The notes beneath the pieces were generated by a model. That model worked only from the letters and a program-made list of their open reading frames with translations. It made no database searches and was not told where the DNA came from. This document shows, one piece after another, positions 25,423 to 34,340 of a stretch of DNA of 64,000 bases (within the stretch, counting starts at the first letter, position 1; the number at the start of each line of letters is the position of its first letter). Made by a program: the position numbers and the translations under genes. The stretch spans positions 173,593 to 237,592 of the forward strand of contig NZ_JAESND010000006.1 in assembly GCF_016865585.1 (NCBI RefSeq), written 5' to 3'. The stretch is from Jeongeupia naejangsanensis. GTDB taxonomy: Bacteria; Pseudomonadota; Gammaproteobacteria; Burkholderiales; Chitinibacteraceae.

Positions 25423-26106
25423 ATGGACAAGCAAAACTCCAGCCTGGGCGACGTGCTCAAGCATCCGGCGATCTGGCGTGGTGACGGCCGTGCCACGGTG
25501 CCGGCCTGCGTGCCGAGCGGTCATCCGGCGCTCGACGCGGTATTGCCGGGCGGCGGCTGGCCGCTGGCCAGCGTGACCGAAATCGTCGCCGCCCGCCCGG
25601 GGACGGGGGAACTGGCTCTGTTGTGGCCGATGTTGCGCCACTGCACCGGCCAGAGCATTTGCCTGATCCAGCCGCCGTTGCTGCCGTACGCGCCGGCGTG
25701 GGCCGCGGCCGGGATCGCGCTCGAGCGGCTGGTGTGGCTGCGCCCCGGCGATGCGGCCGGTGCGCTCTGGGCGATGGAACAGACGCTGCGCGAACCCGGT
25801 TGCGGTGCGGTGCTCGGCTGGATCGACGGTGTCGACGACCGGGCGGCGCGACGCCTGCTGCTGGCGAGTCGCGAGGGCGGGGCTTGCGGCTTTCTGTTGC
25901 GCACCCGACCGGGGCAGACCTCGCCGCTGCCGTTGCGCCTCGGCGTTGATGCGCTCCCCGGTGGCGTGGCCGTGCGGGTGCTCAAGCGCCGCGGCCCGCC
26001 ACTGGTCCCTCCCATCATGCTGACGGAGACAAGCCATGCTCTGGCTGGCCTTATACCTGCCCAGGCTACCGCTGGACGTGTGTCCGGCCATCGCAACGCC
26101 GCCTAG
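25423..26106 (+). CDS. imuA: ImuA, SOS cell-division-inhibitor/RecA-like mutagenesis protein
   Basis: 227 residues from MDKQNSSLGDVLKHPAIW. It resembles the ImuA/SulA-like RecA-fold proteins: PSGHPALDAVLPGGGWPLASVTEIV is the typical opening. The Walker A equivalent is degenerate (ARPGTGELAL lacks the usual GK[ST]). ImuA works with ImuB and DnaE2 in translesion synthesis. Its 3' end overlaps imuB by 71 bp, so translation is coupled. Confidence 0.88.
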   Translation: MDKQNSSLGDVLKHPAIWRGDGRATVPACVPSGHPALDAVLPGGGWPLASVTEIVAARPGTGELALLWPMLRHCTGQSICLIQPPLLPYAPAWAAAGIALERLVWLRPGDAAGALWAMEQTLREPGCGAVLGWIDGVDDRAARRLLLASREGGACGFLLRTRPGQTSPLPLRLGVDALPGGVAVRVLKRRGPPLVPPIMLTETSHALAGLIPAQATAGRVSGHRNAA

Positions 26107-27478
26107 GCCGCGTCTGGTGGTCGAGTCGGTCGGCCGGCTCGAACGGGTGGTTGTGGCCGATGCGCTGGCGCAGTCGCTCGGCATCCGCGCCGGGATCAGG
26201 CTTTCGGCCGCGCTGGCCCTCGTCAACGAACTCGAAGTGCACCGGCGCAAGCCGAATGCGGAGGCCGAGGCACTGGGCGCGCTGGCGTGCTGGGCGCAGC
26301 AGTTCACGCCGACCGTCGTCATCGCCGGACCGGCCATGCTGCTGCTCGAAGTGGCGGGCTGCCTGCGCTATTTCGGCGGGCTGGCCGCACTGCGATCGCG
26401 CATCGAAGCGGGGCTGCTCGATCTGGCCTATTTCGTGCAGACCGCGTGCGCGCCGACGCCGCTGGCAGCGTACTGGCGTGCCGAGTGTGGCGAGGCGGGG
26501 GCGATTACCGAACTGGCCGGCGTCCGTACCGGCATCGCCGCCTTGCCGCTGTCGGTGCTGCCGCTGGATGCCCGCCAGCACGACGGGCTGGCGCAGCTGG
26601 GCGTGGTGACACTGGCCGACCTGCTAGCGTTGCCGCGCGCCGGCATCGGCCGGCGTTTCGGCAGCGAGGTCGGCCTGTGGCTCGACCGGGCGCTAGGTCT
26701 GGTCGCAGACCCGCGCACGGCCTTCGTGCCACCCGACCGCTTCATCCGCTGCATCGACCTCGATTATCCGTTCGAACACGTCGACGTGTTTGTCCGGCTG
26801 GCCGAACGCCTGCTGGCCGAACTGGCCGGCTATCTGGGCGGTCGCGGTCTCGGCGTGCAGTCGGTGTCGTTCCGTTTTGTCTATGACGATGCGCCGGCGA
26901 CGCTGCTCGACGTCGGCTTCGGCCGGCCGTTGCGACGGCTCGACGAGATGCTGGCGGTGCTGCGCGAACGCGCCGAGCGGATCGTGCTCGATGCCCCGGT
27001 ATTTTCGGTCGAGCTGCGGGCCGAGCGATTGCACGCGCTCGACGGTCAGGCGCTTTCCCTGCTCGACCAGCGCCAGCAGCACGGCGATCTGCCGCTGTTG
27101 CTGGCGCGGCTGCGCGCCCGGCTTGGCGACGATGCGGTCTGCGCCATCGCGACCGTCGCCGACCATCGCCCCGAACGGGCGTGGCGGCTGGCCGGGGAGG
27201 GCGAGGCGGCCGTGCCGCCGCCCACTGGCGAGTCGTCCATCGGCGAGCGTCCGGGCTGGCTGCTGCCCGAATCGCAACCGCTGGCCGTGCGCAACCAGCT
27301 GCCGTGGCATGACGAGCCGTTGCGCTGCATCGGCCGCGCCGAGCGGATCGAGGCCGGCTGGTGGGACGGCGGCGGTGCGATGCGCGATTACTGGCAGGCG
27401 CTCGGGCCATCGGGGCGGCGCTACTGGATCTATCAGGACCGGCACAGCCAGGACTGGTGGCTGCACGGGATCTTCTGA
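26036..27478 (+). CDS. imuB: ImuB, Y-family polymerase homologue (catalytically dead type)
   Basis: 480 residues. It has the Y-family polymerase layout (palm/fingers, then little finger from about residue 240, RCIDLDYPFEHVDVFVRLAERLL). The N-terminus is LWLALYLPRLPLDV, where active polymerases have an acidic D-x-D-x-F/Y motif; this loss is characteristic of ImuB. ImuB bridges DnaE2 and the beta clamp. A GGAG ribosome site is 7 bp upstream of the ATG, and the gene ends 1 bp before the DnaE2 GTG. Confidence 0.9.
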   Translation: MLWLALYLPRLPLDVCPAIATPPRPRLVVESVGRLERVVVADALAQSLGIRAGIRLSAALALVNELEVHRRKPNAEAEALGALACWAQQFTPTVVIAGPAMLLLEVAGCLRYFGGLAALRSRIEAGLLDLAYFVQTACAPTPLAAYWRAECGEAGAITELAGVRTGIAALPLSVLPLDARQHDGLAQLGVVTLADLLALPRAGIGRRFGSEVGLWLDRALGLVADPRTAFVPPDRFIRCIDLDYPFEHVDVFVRLAERLLAELAGYLGGRGLGVQSVSFRFVYDDAPATLLDVGFGRPLRRLDEMLAVLRERAERIVLDAPVFSVELRAERLHALDGQALSLLDQRQQHGDLPLLLARLRARLGDDAVCAIATVADHRPERAWRLAGEGEAAVPPPTGESSIGERPGWLLPESQPLAVRNQLPWHDEPLRCIGRAERIEAGWWDGGGAMRDYWQALGPSGRRYWIYQDRHSQDWWLHGIF

Positions 27479-27479
27479 C

Positions 27480-30400
27480 GTGGATGCCATGCTTGCGGGC
27501 GTGGTGCCGCCGGCGTATGCCGAGTTGCACTGCCTGTCGAATTTTTCCTTCCAGCGGGGCGCGTCGCACGCCGAGGAGCTGGTCGAGCGTGCGCGCGATC
27601 TGGGCTACACGGCGCTGGCGATCACCGACGAATGCTCGCTGGCCGGGATCGTTCGCGCCCACCGGGCGGCCAAGGGCAGCGGCTTGCAGCTGATCGTCGG
27701 CGCCGAATTCACGCTGAATGACGGACTGCGCCTGATCCTGCTGGCGCCGGACAAGGCTGCCTACGGCGATCTGGCCGAGCTGATCACCCGTGGCCGGCGC
27801 AATGCCGGCAAGGGCCGGTATTGCCTGAGCCGGGCCGATGTCGCCGATTTTGCCAGCCGCTTGCTCGCGTTGTGGTTGCCGCCCACCGAACCGGACCCGG
27901 CCGACGGCCGCTGGCTGGGCGGGCATTTCTTCGCCCGCAGCTGGATTGCCGCCGAGCTGCTCGCCGGACCGGACGATCGCAGCCGGCTGCTGCAACTGCA
28001 GTGGCTCGCCGAGCAAACCGGGCTGGCGTGCGTCGCTGCCGGTGACGTGCACATGCATGTGCGGGCACGCAAGCCGCTGCAGGATGTACTGACGGCGGTC
28101 CGGCTCGGCAAGCCGGTGGCGCAGTGCGGCATGGCGCTGCAACCGAACGCCGAACGCCATCTGCGGCATCGCGCCCGGTTGGCGCAGGTGTACCCGGCGG
28201 CGTGGCTGGCCGAATCGGTGACGATTGCCGCGCGCTGCAGCTTCCGGCTGACCGAGTTGCGTTACGAATATCCGGACGAACTGGTGCCGGCGGGCCTGAC
28301 GCCGGCGGCGCACCTGCGCGCGCTGACCGAGACCGGGCTGGCGCGGCGTTACCCGGCCGGCGCAACGGCCAAGGTCGTGGCGCAGGTCGACACCGAACTC
28401 CGGCTGATTGCCCGGATGCAGTACGAGGCCTACTTCCTCACCGTCGAGGACATCGTCGCCTTTGCCCGCAGTCGCGGCATCCTGTGCCAGGGGCGCGGTT
28501 CGGCGGCCAATTCGGCGGTGTGCTACGCGCTGGGGATCACCGAGGTCGACCCGGAAAACGGCAATCTGCTGTTCGAGCGTTTCGTCTCCAGCGAGCGCGC
28601 CGAGCCGCCGGACATCGATGTCGATTTCGAGCACGACCGGCGCGAAGAGGTCATCCAGTATCTGTACCGCAAGTACGGCCGCGACCGTGCCGCACTGGCG
28701 GCGACGGTGATCACCTACCGAACCAAGTCGTCGCTGCGGGATGTCGGCCGGGCGCTCGGCCTGTCCGAAGACCAGCTCGACCGTTTGACGCGTTCGCTGG
28801 CGTGGTGGGATGACCGGAAGGCGCTGGCGCAACGGATGATCGAGGTCGGCCTTGATCCGGACAGCCTGCCGGTACAGCAGCTGCTGCAGCTCACCGGCAC
28901 GTTGCGCGGTTTTCCGCGCCACCTGTCGCAGCATGTCGGCGGTTTCGTCATCTCGCGCGGGCCGCTTTCACGGTTGGTGCCGATCGAGAACGCGGCGATG
29001 GTGGACCGGACCGTGATCGAGTGGGACAAGGACGACCTCGACGAGATCGGCCTGCTCAAGGTCGATGTGCTGGCATTGGGGATGCTGTCGGCGTTGCGGC
29101 GCACGCTACAACTGGTCTCAAGCCTGCGGCAGACGCCGATGAGCCTGCAGCAGATTCCGCGCGAGGATCCGGCGGTTTACGCGATGCTCAGCCGTGCCGA
29201 CAGCATCGGCGTGTTCCAGGTCGAAAGCCGGGCGCAGATGAGCATGCTGCCGCGGTTGCGACCCGAGACCTTCTACGATCTGGTGATCGAGGTCGCCATC
29301 GTCCGGCCCGGGCCGATCCAGGGCGGCATGGTCCACCCGTACCTGCAGCGCAAGCAGGGGCGGGAAAAAGTGACATACGAGAGTCCGGCGATCGAAGCCA
29401 TACTCAAGCGCACGCTGGGCGTGCCGATTTTCCAAGAACAGGTGATGCAGATCGCCGTTGTCGCCGCCGGCTATTCACCGGGTGACGCCGATCAGTTGCG
29501 CCGGTCGATGGCGGCCTGGCGGCGTACCGGCAAGCTGGAACAGCATCGCGAGCGGCTGATCGGCGGCATGCTCGAACGCGGTTATTCGGCCGATTTCGCC
29601 GAGCGCATTTTCAGGCAGATCGAAGGCTTCGCCGAGTACGGCTTTCCCGAGTCGCACGCGGCGAGCTTCGCCATCCTCGTCTACGCGTCGGCATGGCTCA
29701 AGTATTACGAACCGGCGGCGTTCTGCTGCGGACTGCTCAACTCGCTGCCGATGGGTTTCTACTCGGCGTCGCAACTGATTCAGGATGCACGCCGGCACGG
29801 TGTCGAGGTCCGGCCGATCGATGTCCAGCTGAGCGGCTGGGATTGCACGCTCGAATATTCGGGCGAATCGGTGGCGGGCCGGCAACCGGCGGTACGGCTC
29901 GGTTTGCGGCAGGTAAAGGGATTGGGCGAAGAAACCGGGCGGCGCATCGTTGCCGCGCGGCCGGCGGGTGGCTACGCCTCGGTCGATCAGCTGCTGCGGC
30001 TGAGTGGGGCTGACCCGCGCGCGCTGGCGGCGCTGACCGAATCCGATGCGCTGGCCGTGCTCGCCGGTCACCGGCGCGAGGCGTGGTGGCAGGTCAGCGG
30101 CGCGGGTGTGCAGCAGGATCTGGCGCTGGTCGAGCCCGATGCCGTACCGGCACTGCCGCCGCTGTCACTGGGAAAGGACATCGTCGCCGACTACCGTGCG
30201 ACCGGACTGAGTCTGCGCGCGCATCCGGTCAGCCTGCTGCGCTCGCGGCTGAAAAAAGAAAGATTGCTGACCGCGGCAGAACTGGCGGCGGCACCGAACG
30301 GCATGCCGGCACGTGCCTGCGGTCTGGTCGTCGGCCGCCAGCGTCCTGCGACGGCGACCGGTGTGGTCTTCGTCACGCTCGAGGACGAGACCGGCAACGT

Positions 30401-30584
30401 CAACGTCATCGTCTGGAGCGATCTGGCCGAGCGGCAGCGGCGCGAGCTGCTCGGTTCGCAGCTACTGGCGGTTTACGGCGTGGTGCAGCGCGAGGGCGAC
30501 GTCGTGCACTTGCTGGCGAAACGGCTGGCCGACAGGAGCGACTGGCTGGGCGAGTTGCAGGTCAGCAGCCGCGACTTCCACTGA
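27480..30584 (+). CDS. dnaE2: Error-prone DNA polymerase DnaE2 (ImuC)
   Basis: About 1034 residues from the GTG at 27480; the in-frame ATG at 27489 gives 1031. Domains: PHP (AELHCLSNFSFQRGAS, residues 13-30), C-family polymerase palm with the catalytic aspartates PPDIDVDFEHDRREEV, fingers (YGFPESHAASFAILVYAS), helix-hairpin-helix and OB fold (NVNVIVWSDLAERQRR). DnaE2 performs mutagenic lesion bypass with ImuA and ImuB. Gene order imuA-imuB-dnaE2 is the standard SOS mutagenesis cassette. No lexA-type gene accompanies it here. Confidence 0.95.
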   Translation: MDAMLAGVVPPAYAELHCLSNFSFQRGASHAEELVERARDLGYTALAITDECSLAGIVRAHRAAKGSGLQLIVGAEFTLNDGLRLILLAPDKAAYGDLAELITRGRRNAGKGRYCLSRADVADFASRLLALWLPPTEPDPADGRWLGGHFFARSWIAAELLAGPDDRSRLLQLQWLAEQTGLACVAAGDVHMHVRARKPLQDVLTAVRLGKPVAQCGMALQPNAERHLRHRARLAQVYPAAWLAESVTIAARCSFRLTELRYEYPDELVPAGLTPAAHLRALTETGLARRYPAGATAKVVAQVDTELRLIARMQYEAYFLTVEDIVAFARSRGILCQGRGSAANSAVCYALGITEVDPENGNLLFERFVSSERAEPPDIDVDFEHDRREEVIQYLYRKYGRDRAALAATVITYRTKSSLRDVGRALGLSEDQLDRLTRSLAWWDDRKALAQRMIEVGLDPDSLPVQQLLQLTGTLRGFPRHLSQHVGGFVISRGPLSRLVPIENAAMVDRTVIEWDKDDLDEIGLLKVDVLALGMLSALRRTLQLVSSLRQTPMSLQQIPREDPAVYAMLSRADSIGVFQVESRAQMSMLPRLRPETFYDLVIEVAIVRPGPIQGGMVHPYLQRKQGREKVTYESPAIEAILKRTLGVPIFQEQVMQIAVVAAGYSPGDADQLRRSMAAWRRTGKLEQHRERLIGGMLERGYSADFAERIFRQIEGFAEYGFPESHAASFAILVYASAWLKYYEPAAFCCGLLNSLPMGFYSASQLIQDARRHGVEVRPIDVQLSGWDCTLEYSGESVAGRQPAVRLGLRQVKGLGEETGRRIVAARPAGGYASVDQLLRLSGADPRALAALTESDALAVLAGHRREAWWQVSGAGVQQDLALVEPDAVPALPPLSLGKDIVADYRATGLSLRAHPVSLLRSRLKKERLLTAAELAAAPNGMPARACGLVVGRQRPATATGVVFVTLEDETGNVNVIVWSDLAERQRRELLGSQLLAVYGVVQREGDVVHLLAKRLADRSDWLGELQVSSRDFH

Positions 30585-30587
30585 GGC

Positions 30588-30995
30588 TCAGGCGCGCCGG
30601 CGCTGACGCGCACGCACTACCAGACTGGCGAGCAGTGCCGCCAGCGGCCCGACCAGCAGCAGGTCCCAGAGCGGGATGAACAGCAGACCGATGGCGGCGG
30701 TCGACGAACGCGACAGGTAGAACACGCTGTAGAGCATGCAGGCGTCCGCGAGCAGGCAGGCCAGCGCATAGGCAACGCCGGGCAGGGGGCTGCCAAGCGT
30801 GAACGCGTGCCGCTTGCCGCCGGCGGGATACGGGCGCATCAGCCAGATCGCGACCGCGTACGGTGCACACAGCCACAGGTAAAGCCCCACGGCGAAAGGT
30901 GTGAGCCCGTCGGCAAAGCGCAGCAGCATGCCAAAGTGCAACAGCGGGCCGAGCAGCGCCAGCAGCACGGCGGTGACGAGGGATGCGATACGCAT
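30588..30995 (-). CDS. Hypothetical four-helix membrane protein
   Basis: 135 residues with about four hydrophobic helices (SLVTAVLLALLGPLLHFGML, TPFAVGLYLWLCAPYAVAIW, GVAYALACLLADACMLYSVFY, AIGLLFIPLWDLLLVGPLAAL) and a basic tail RARQRRRA. No family recognised. It faces dnaE2 with only three bases between the stops. A ribosome site (AAGGAGAAC) lies upstream of the ATG. Confidence 0.65.
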   Translation of the reverse strand: MRIASLVTAVLLALLGPLLHFGMLLRFADGLTPFAVGLYLWLCAPYAVAIWLMRPYPAGGKRHAFTLGSPLPGVAYALACLLADACMLYSVFYLSRSSTAAIGLLFIPLWDLLLVGPLAALLASLVVRARQRRRA

Positions 30996-31038
30996 GAGGT
31001 TCTCCTTGAATCCCGGGTCGCCCGGCCCCCGATGGTGC

Positions 31039-31272
31039 TTAGCCGCGAATCAGGGCGTGTGGCATCCGGTGCCGTTCGACACCGTCGATTTCCACTTGCC
31101 AGTCGCAGCCTTGTCGTTGCCAGCGCAGATCGGCGTGATCGGTGCTGGTAAAGCGGTTGTTGCGGAACTGCAGCACGCGGAATGCGCCGGTCTGGCCGCT
31201 GCGTGGCAGCCAGACCTCCGTGATCGCGCGGCGTGGCGGCGCAGTTTCATCGCCGACTCCCGGCTGCGCCGC
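31039..31272 (-). pseudogene. Open coding-like frame without a good start, downstream of the module protein
   Basis: Directly after the stop TGA of the 31273-31905 gene the same frame stays open for 77 codons and ends in TAA. It reads like real protein (VLQFRNNRFTSTDHADLRW, CDWQVEIDGVERHRM) with GC-rich third positions. It has no ATG until residue 70, and a ribosome-like GGGAG precedes an ATG in a different frame (MKLRRHAA). A frameshifted or truncated gene, or the lost C-terminus of its neighbour, is likely. No product is claimed. Confidence 0.4.
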
Positions 31273-31905
31273 TCAGCGGCATCGGGCGGCGTCGACATTG
31301 GTCAGCTCGGCGTAGCGGCCGTTGGCGGTCGCGACCCGAACGCATTGCTGCGCCTGCTCGTTCCACCACAGTGTGTAGCTTTTGCCGTTGCGCTTGTAGC
31401 CGTCGACATTGCTGAAGCCGCGCTGGGTCAGCGCCGTTTCGCCACCGGCGGCGCGCGCGTCGACCAGATCCGATACGTCGACCGCTGCGCTTTGGGCTGG
31501 CTTTGCGGCAGCTGCGCCGTTGATGGCGAGCTTGAGCGTGTACGCGCTGGTCTTGCCCGACGACGCGGCGGCGCCCATCTGGTAGACGCGCACGGTGTAG
31601 CTGCCGTCTTGCGGCAGCGAGACGCTGGCGTGACTGCCGTTGATCGAGCCGTTGTACAGCGCGGCATCGCTATCGGGTGGCAGAACGTTGAAGTAGACGC
31701 TGCCCGGTTTGAGGTCGACGACGAGTGTCTGGCCGGCGCGTGCGCCGAGCACGTAGTCGCGTACATCCTTGCCGGCGAGCTTGTGCTGGAACTGGGCCGA
31801 CGAAGCGCCGCGGGCGAAATGGACGGTCTGGGTCGTATCGGCAGCATGTGCGGCCGCCGGAAGGGATACTGCAATAGTCATTACGATGAGCGAAGCGCGA
31901 AACAT
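31273..31905 (-). CDS. Secreted protein with Trp-Trp/Cys module (uncharacterised)
   Basis: 210 residues from MFRASLIV, with a clear ribosome site (AAGGAGAACCC). Signal peptide to about residue 21 (SLPAAAHAAD). Residues 22-130 look like a beta-sandwich of the PPC/inhibitor kind (HFARGASSAQFQHKL, DGSYTVRVYQMG). The last 70 residues (VDVSDLVDARAAGGETALT...LWWNEQAQQCVRV...GRY...RC) form a module repeated in the 32290-33078 protein. Function unknown. In the same strand block as the two genes upstream. Confidence 0.7.
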   Translation of the reverse strand: MFRASLIVMTIAVSLPAAAHAADTTQTVHFARGASSAQFQHKLAGKDVRDYVLGARAGQTLVVDLKPGSVYFNVLPPDSDAALYNGSINGSHASVSLPQDGSYTVRVYQMGAAASSGKTSAYTLKLAINGAAAAKPAQSAAVDVSDLVDARAAGGETALTQRGFSNVDGYKRNGKSYTLWWNEQAQQCVRVATANGRYAELTNVDAARCR

Positions 31906-31950
31906 AAGGGTTCTCCTTGGCACCGGATGACCGGCGCCGCGAGTGATGGG

Positions 31951-32247
31951 TCAGCGGGGAAGCCAGGGGGTGTTGCTGATCAGGGCAACGCGGAACTCGC
32001 CGAAATTGCAGCCGAGCACGCACTTCATCGACACGATCGAGAGCCAGGCGCCGAGTACGGAGCCGATGGCGCCAATGGCAAGTCGTGGTACTTCGCCCGG
32101 CGAACCGGTTTTGCCCAGCATGTAGGCCGCGATCACGCCGGCCGAGATGCCGAACACCATTGCCGCAAGCAGGCCGAGCACGAATACGCGCCATGTATAC
32201 GCCCACCAGACCCGCATGGCCCTGCGCCAGGTCATTTCCAGTTCCAT
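31951..32247 (-). CDS. Hypothetical small membrane protein
   Basis: 98 residues from MELEMTWRRAMR, preceded by an ideal AAAGGAGA ribosome site. Two hydrophobic helices are seen (VFVLGLLAAMVFGISAGVIAAYML and AIGAIGSVLGAWLSIVSMKCV) and a C-terminal stretch with two cysteines (MKCVLGCNFGEFRVAL). No family recognised. It lies between two genes for secreted module proteins and is probably co-transcribed with them. Confidence 0.65.
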   Translation of the reverse strand: MELEMTWRRAMRVWWAYTWRVFVLGLLAAMVFGISAGVIAAYMLGKTGSPGEVPRLAIGAIGSVLGAWLSIVSMKCVLGCNFGEFRVALISNTPWLPR

Positions 32248-32289
32248 GATTTCTCCTTTGGCCAAGCGGCCTGTTGAAGCAAACGCCGC

Positions 32290-33078
32290 TCAGGCGCAGT
32301 TGTTGGCATCGACGACGTTGACCCGGTCGTAGCGGCCGTCGCGGGTGACGACCTGCACGCACTCGCTGGCGCGCGGGTTCCACCACGTCGTGTAGGCGTT
32401 GTGCCAGCCCTTGCTGCCGTCGATATTGCGAAAGCCGCGGCTGGTCAGGTCCGACTCGGCGTACGACGCACGCACGCCGACGAGGTCGGAAACGTCGACA
32501 TAAGCATCGCGGCCGTGGCGATGGTGGCGACCGGCATGCTGGCGGTTGTATTCGTCGATGCCGGCGTTGTAGCCGGAGGTATAGGCATCCCCGCCGTTGC
32601 TGCTGCTCCGGTTGTTCAAGCCGTCCTGATAGCCCTGCTGGTAGTCGTTCTGGTTCGCCTGATCGTTGTTGCCGTCGTGGTGGTGCTTGTTGTGGTTGTA
32701 CAGTGCGACGCCGCCGATCAATGCCGCCGCGCCGGCCGCCAGCGCCAGTGCGGTGCCCTTGCTGATGCCGCCACTGCTCGCGTATTGCTGGCACTCGTGG
32801 GCAATCGTCGGCTGCACCGCGACATAGCGGTCGCTCTTCTCCGACGTGACCAGACAGTCCTGGCGATCGCCGTTCCACCAGCTGACCCAGTTGCGGTCGC
32901 TGCCATTCTCGGTATGCACCTGCTGGTAGCCGTTGTTCTGCAGGATCTGCTCGGCGGTATCGGACCGGGTGCCGATCAGCGTATCGGTATTGAACGCCGG
33001 CGAGGCCACGGCGAGCAGCGGGTTCAATGCCAATGCCGAAGTCAGCAACGCGGCAAGCGGAAATCGGTAGCGATTCAT
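32290..33078 (-). CDS. Secreted protein with two Trp-Trp/Cys modules flanking a His/Asn-rich region
   Basis: 262 residues from MNRYRFPLAALL. Signal peptide ends near AVASPA. Module 1 (residues about 29-100: DTLIGTRSDTAEQILQNNGY ... SWWNGDRQDCLVT ... C) and module 2 (about 190-262: VDVSDLVGVRASYAESDLT ... TWWNPRASECVQV ... GRYDR ... C) share the same pattern. Between them are a hydrophobic Ala/Gly stretch and a low-complexity His-, Asn- and Gly-rich segment with two YxxGYxxG-type repeats. It may bind metal or a surface polymer; that is speculation. It is divergent from the ToxR-like gene pair. Confidence 0.7.
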   Translation of the reverse strand: MNRYRFPLAALLTSALALNPLLAVASPAFNTDTLIGTRSDTAEQILQNNGYQQVHTENGSDRNWVSWWNGDRQDCLVTSEKSDRYVAVQPTIAHECQQYASSGGISKGTALALAAGAAALIGGVALYNHNKHHHDGNNDQANQNDYQQGYQDGLNNRSSSNGGDAYTSGYNAGIDEYNRQHAGRHHRHGRDAYVDVSDLVGVRASYAESDLTSRGFRNIDGSKGWHNAYTTWWNPRASECVQVVTRDGRYDRVNVVDANNCA

Positions 33079-33614
33079 GATCGGACTCCTTGGTCGGGAT
33101 GGGTGAATGGTTGAATGAACAGTTGAATCCGTATCGGGCCGGTCAATTGACACTGGCAATGGCGGAAACCGGTCGGCAGGCCGACCAAGGTCATTGGCCG
33201 ATTGCGGTGCGCCAATTCACCAACGAGGCAATCGGCCATTGCGCCATGCGGTGAATCGCCCGGCCGTTTGTCATTGCGCTTGTTGAAGGCGCACCGAATG
33301 CGGTCATGACCGATGCGCCAGCGATCGGGCTGTTCGCTCTCCGCGATACGGTGATGTCCTGGACCGGCGTCAAGATCGGCATGCGGGTGTCGGGTAGGAT
33401 GAATGCGCAACATGCGGCCTCCTGCAACGTGCCCCGATGAGGGCGGGTCGTCGATGCAGCCCACTCTGGCGGCGGATGCCAGGCGGGTAAACACATAAAA
33501 AATTATTAAAACTAATCAAAGGCGCCGTTCCGACGGCGCCGAATGCCTGGACCAAGGCCGGCTATGATGTTTGCGTCCGTGTCGGCTGCCGGCGCGTGTC
33601 CCGGCCTGCGTACC
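33079..33614. other. Divergent intergenic region of about 540 bp
   Basis: No confident gene. It holds an 11-bp inverted repeat (33195-33238), a 10-bp palindrome GTCAATTGAC (33142-33151), an AT-rich stretch (33494-33520) that could be a promoter, and a perfect GC-rich hairpin GGCGCCGT-TCCG-ACGGCGCC (33521-33540). A minus-strand frame at 33191-33370 (MPILTPVQDI...) could be a small gene but has no supporting ribosome site. Confidence 0.4.
33195..33238. promoter_or_regulatory. Inverted repeat, candidate operator of the ToxR-like regulator
   Basis: TGGCCGATTGC (33195-33205) and GCAATCGGCCA (33228-33238), perfect 11-bp arms 22 bp apart, in the region between the secreted-module genes and the membrane-bound regulator. 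The role is inferred from position only. Confidence 0.4.
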
Positions 33615-33641
33615 GTGAATTTGCACAGCAAGGAAAAGGGT

Positions 33642-34340
33642 TTGACCACCACCTGTTTGCGCTTCGGCTCGTTCGTGTTCCAGCCCGGGCTTCGCTACCT
33701 GATCCGGCAGCAGGGCGGCGGAGAGCCGGTGCGCGTTCGTCTTGCCGGCGCCGAAGCGGCAATCCTGGCCCGTCTGCTCGAATGTCCCGACGTGGTCTGC
33801 AGCAAGGAAGAACTGGTCGGTATCGGCTGGGACGGACGCCCGGTCAGTGCCAATTCGCTGCCGGTCGCCATTGGCAATTTGCGCCGGCATTTGCACGTGG
33901 CACCGTACGAGGTGGAAATCCGCAATCTGCCGCGTCAGGGTTATTTGCTGACGCTGGCCGTACCGCTGCAATGCGATCTTCCGGATAGGGCGGACATTGC
34001 CGAGCCATCCGGGCCGACCGTGGAAAAGATCCCGACGGCGGATTTGCCGGCGGCAATTGCCGAACCGATACCGTTACCGGCCGGCACCGCAAGCAAATGG
34101 CAGCGTCGACTGGTGCTGGCCAATATCGTGATCGGATCGGGGGCTTTGATGCTGGTCCTGATCAGTGCCCATGAATGGATTCCGATTCATTGCAGCCAGG
34201 ACGGGCAGGGCACGATTTGCGCGGTGGCCGATCCGCGGGTCTCCGACGCCGAGGTGCCAGCACAAAGGCAGGGCAAGCTGGTCCTGATGTCCGGGCAGGT
34301 GGTGCAAACGGTCGAACCCGAGGCGCAGGTGCAGCCATGA
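33642..34340 (+). CDS. ToxR-like membrane-bound winged-helix regulator
   Basis: 232 residues from a TTG start that has AAGGA seven bases upstream; a GTG at 33615 is an alternative. Residues 1-105 form an OmpR/CadC-type winged helix (RLAGAEAAILARLLECPDVV, SANSLPVAIGNLRRHLHV, GYLLTLAV). A linker follows, then one membrane helix (VLANIVIGSGALMLVLISA) and a short periplasmic tail with two cysteines (HCSQDGQGTICAV). This is the layout of ToxR/CadC-type one-component regulators. It overlaps the next gene as ATGA. Confidence 0.82.
   Translation: MTTTCLRFGSFVFQPGLRYLIRQQGGGEPVRVRLAGAEAAILARLLECPDVVCSKEELVGIGWDGRPVSANSLPVAIGNLRRHLHVAPYEVEIRNLPRQGYLLTLAVPLQCDLPDRADIAEPSGPTVEKIPTADLPAAIAEPIPLPAGTASKWQRRLVLANIVIGSGALMLVLISAHEWIPIHCSQDGQGTICAVADPRVSDAEVPAQRQGKLVLMSGQVVQTVEPEAQVQP

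Noticed and set aside
26742..28934. Long minus-strand open frame of 730 codons opposite imuB/dnaE2
   Set aside because: Arg/Ala/Gln-rich antisense artefact of high GC; the plus strand has recognised polymerase motifs.
33191..33496. Minus-strand small frame MPILTPVQDI in the divergent region
   Set aside because: Codon use is only moderately coding-like and no ribosome site precedes it; it also spans the inverted repeat. Kept only as a remark.
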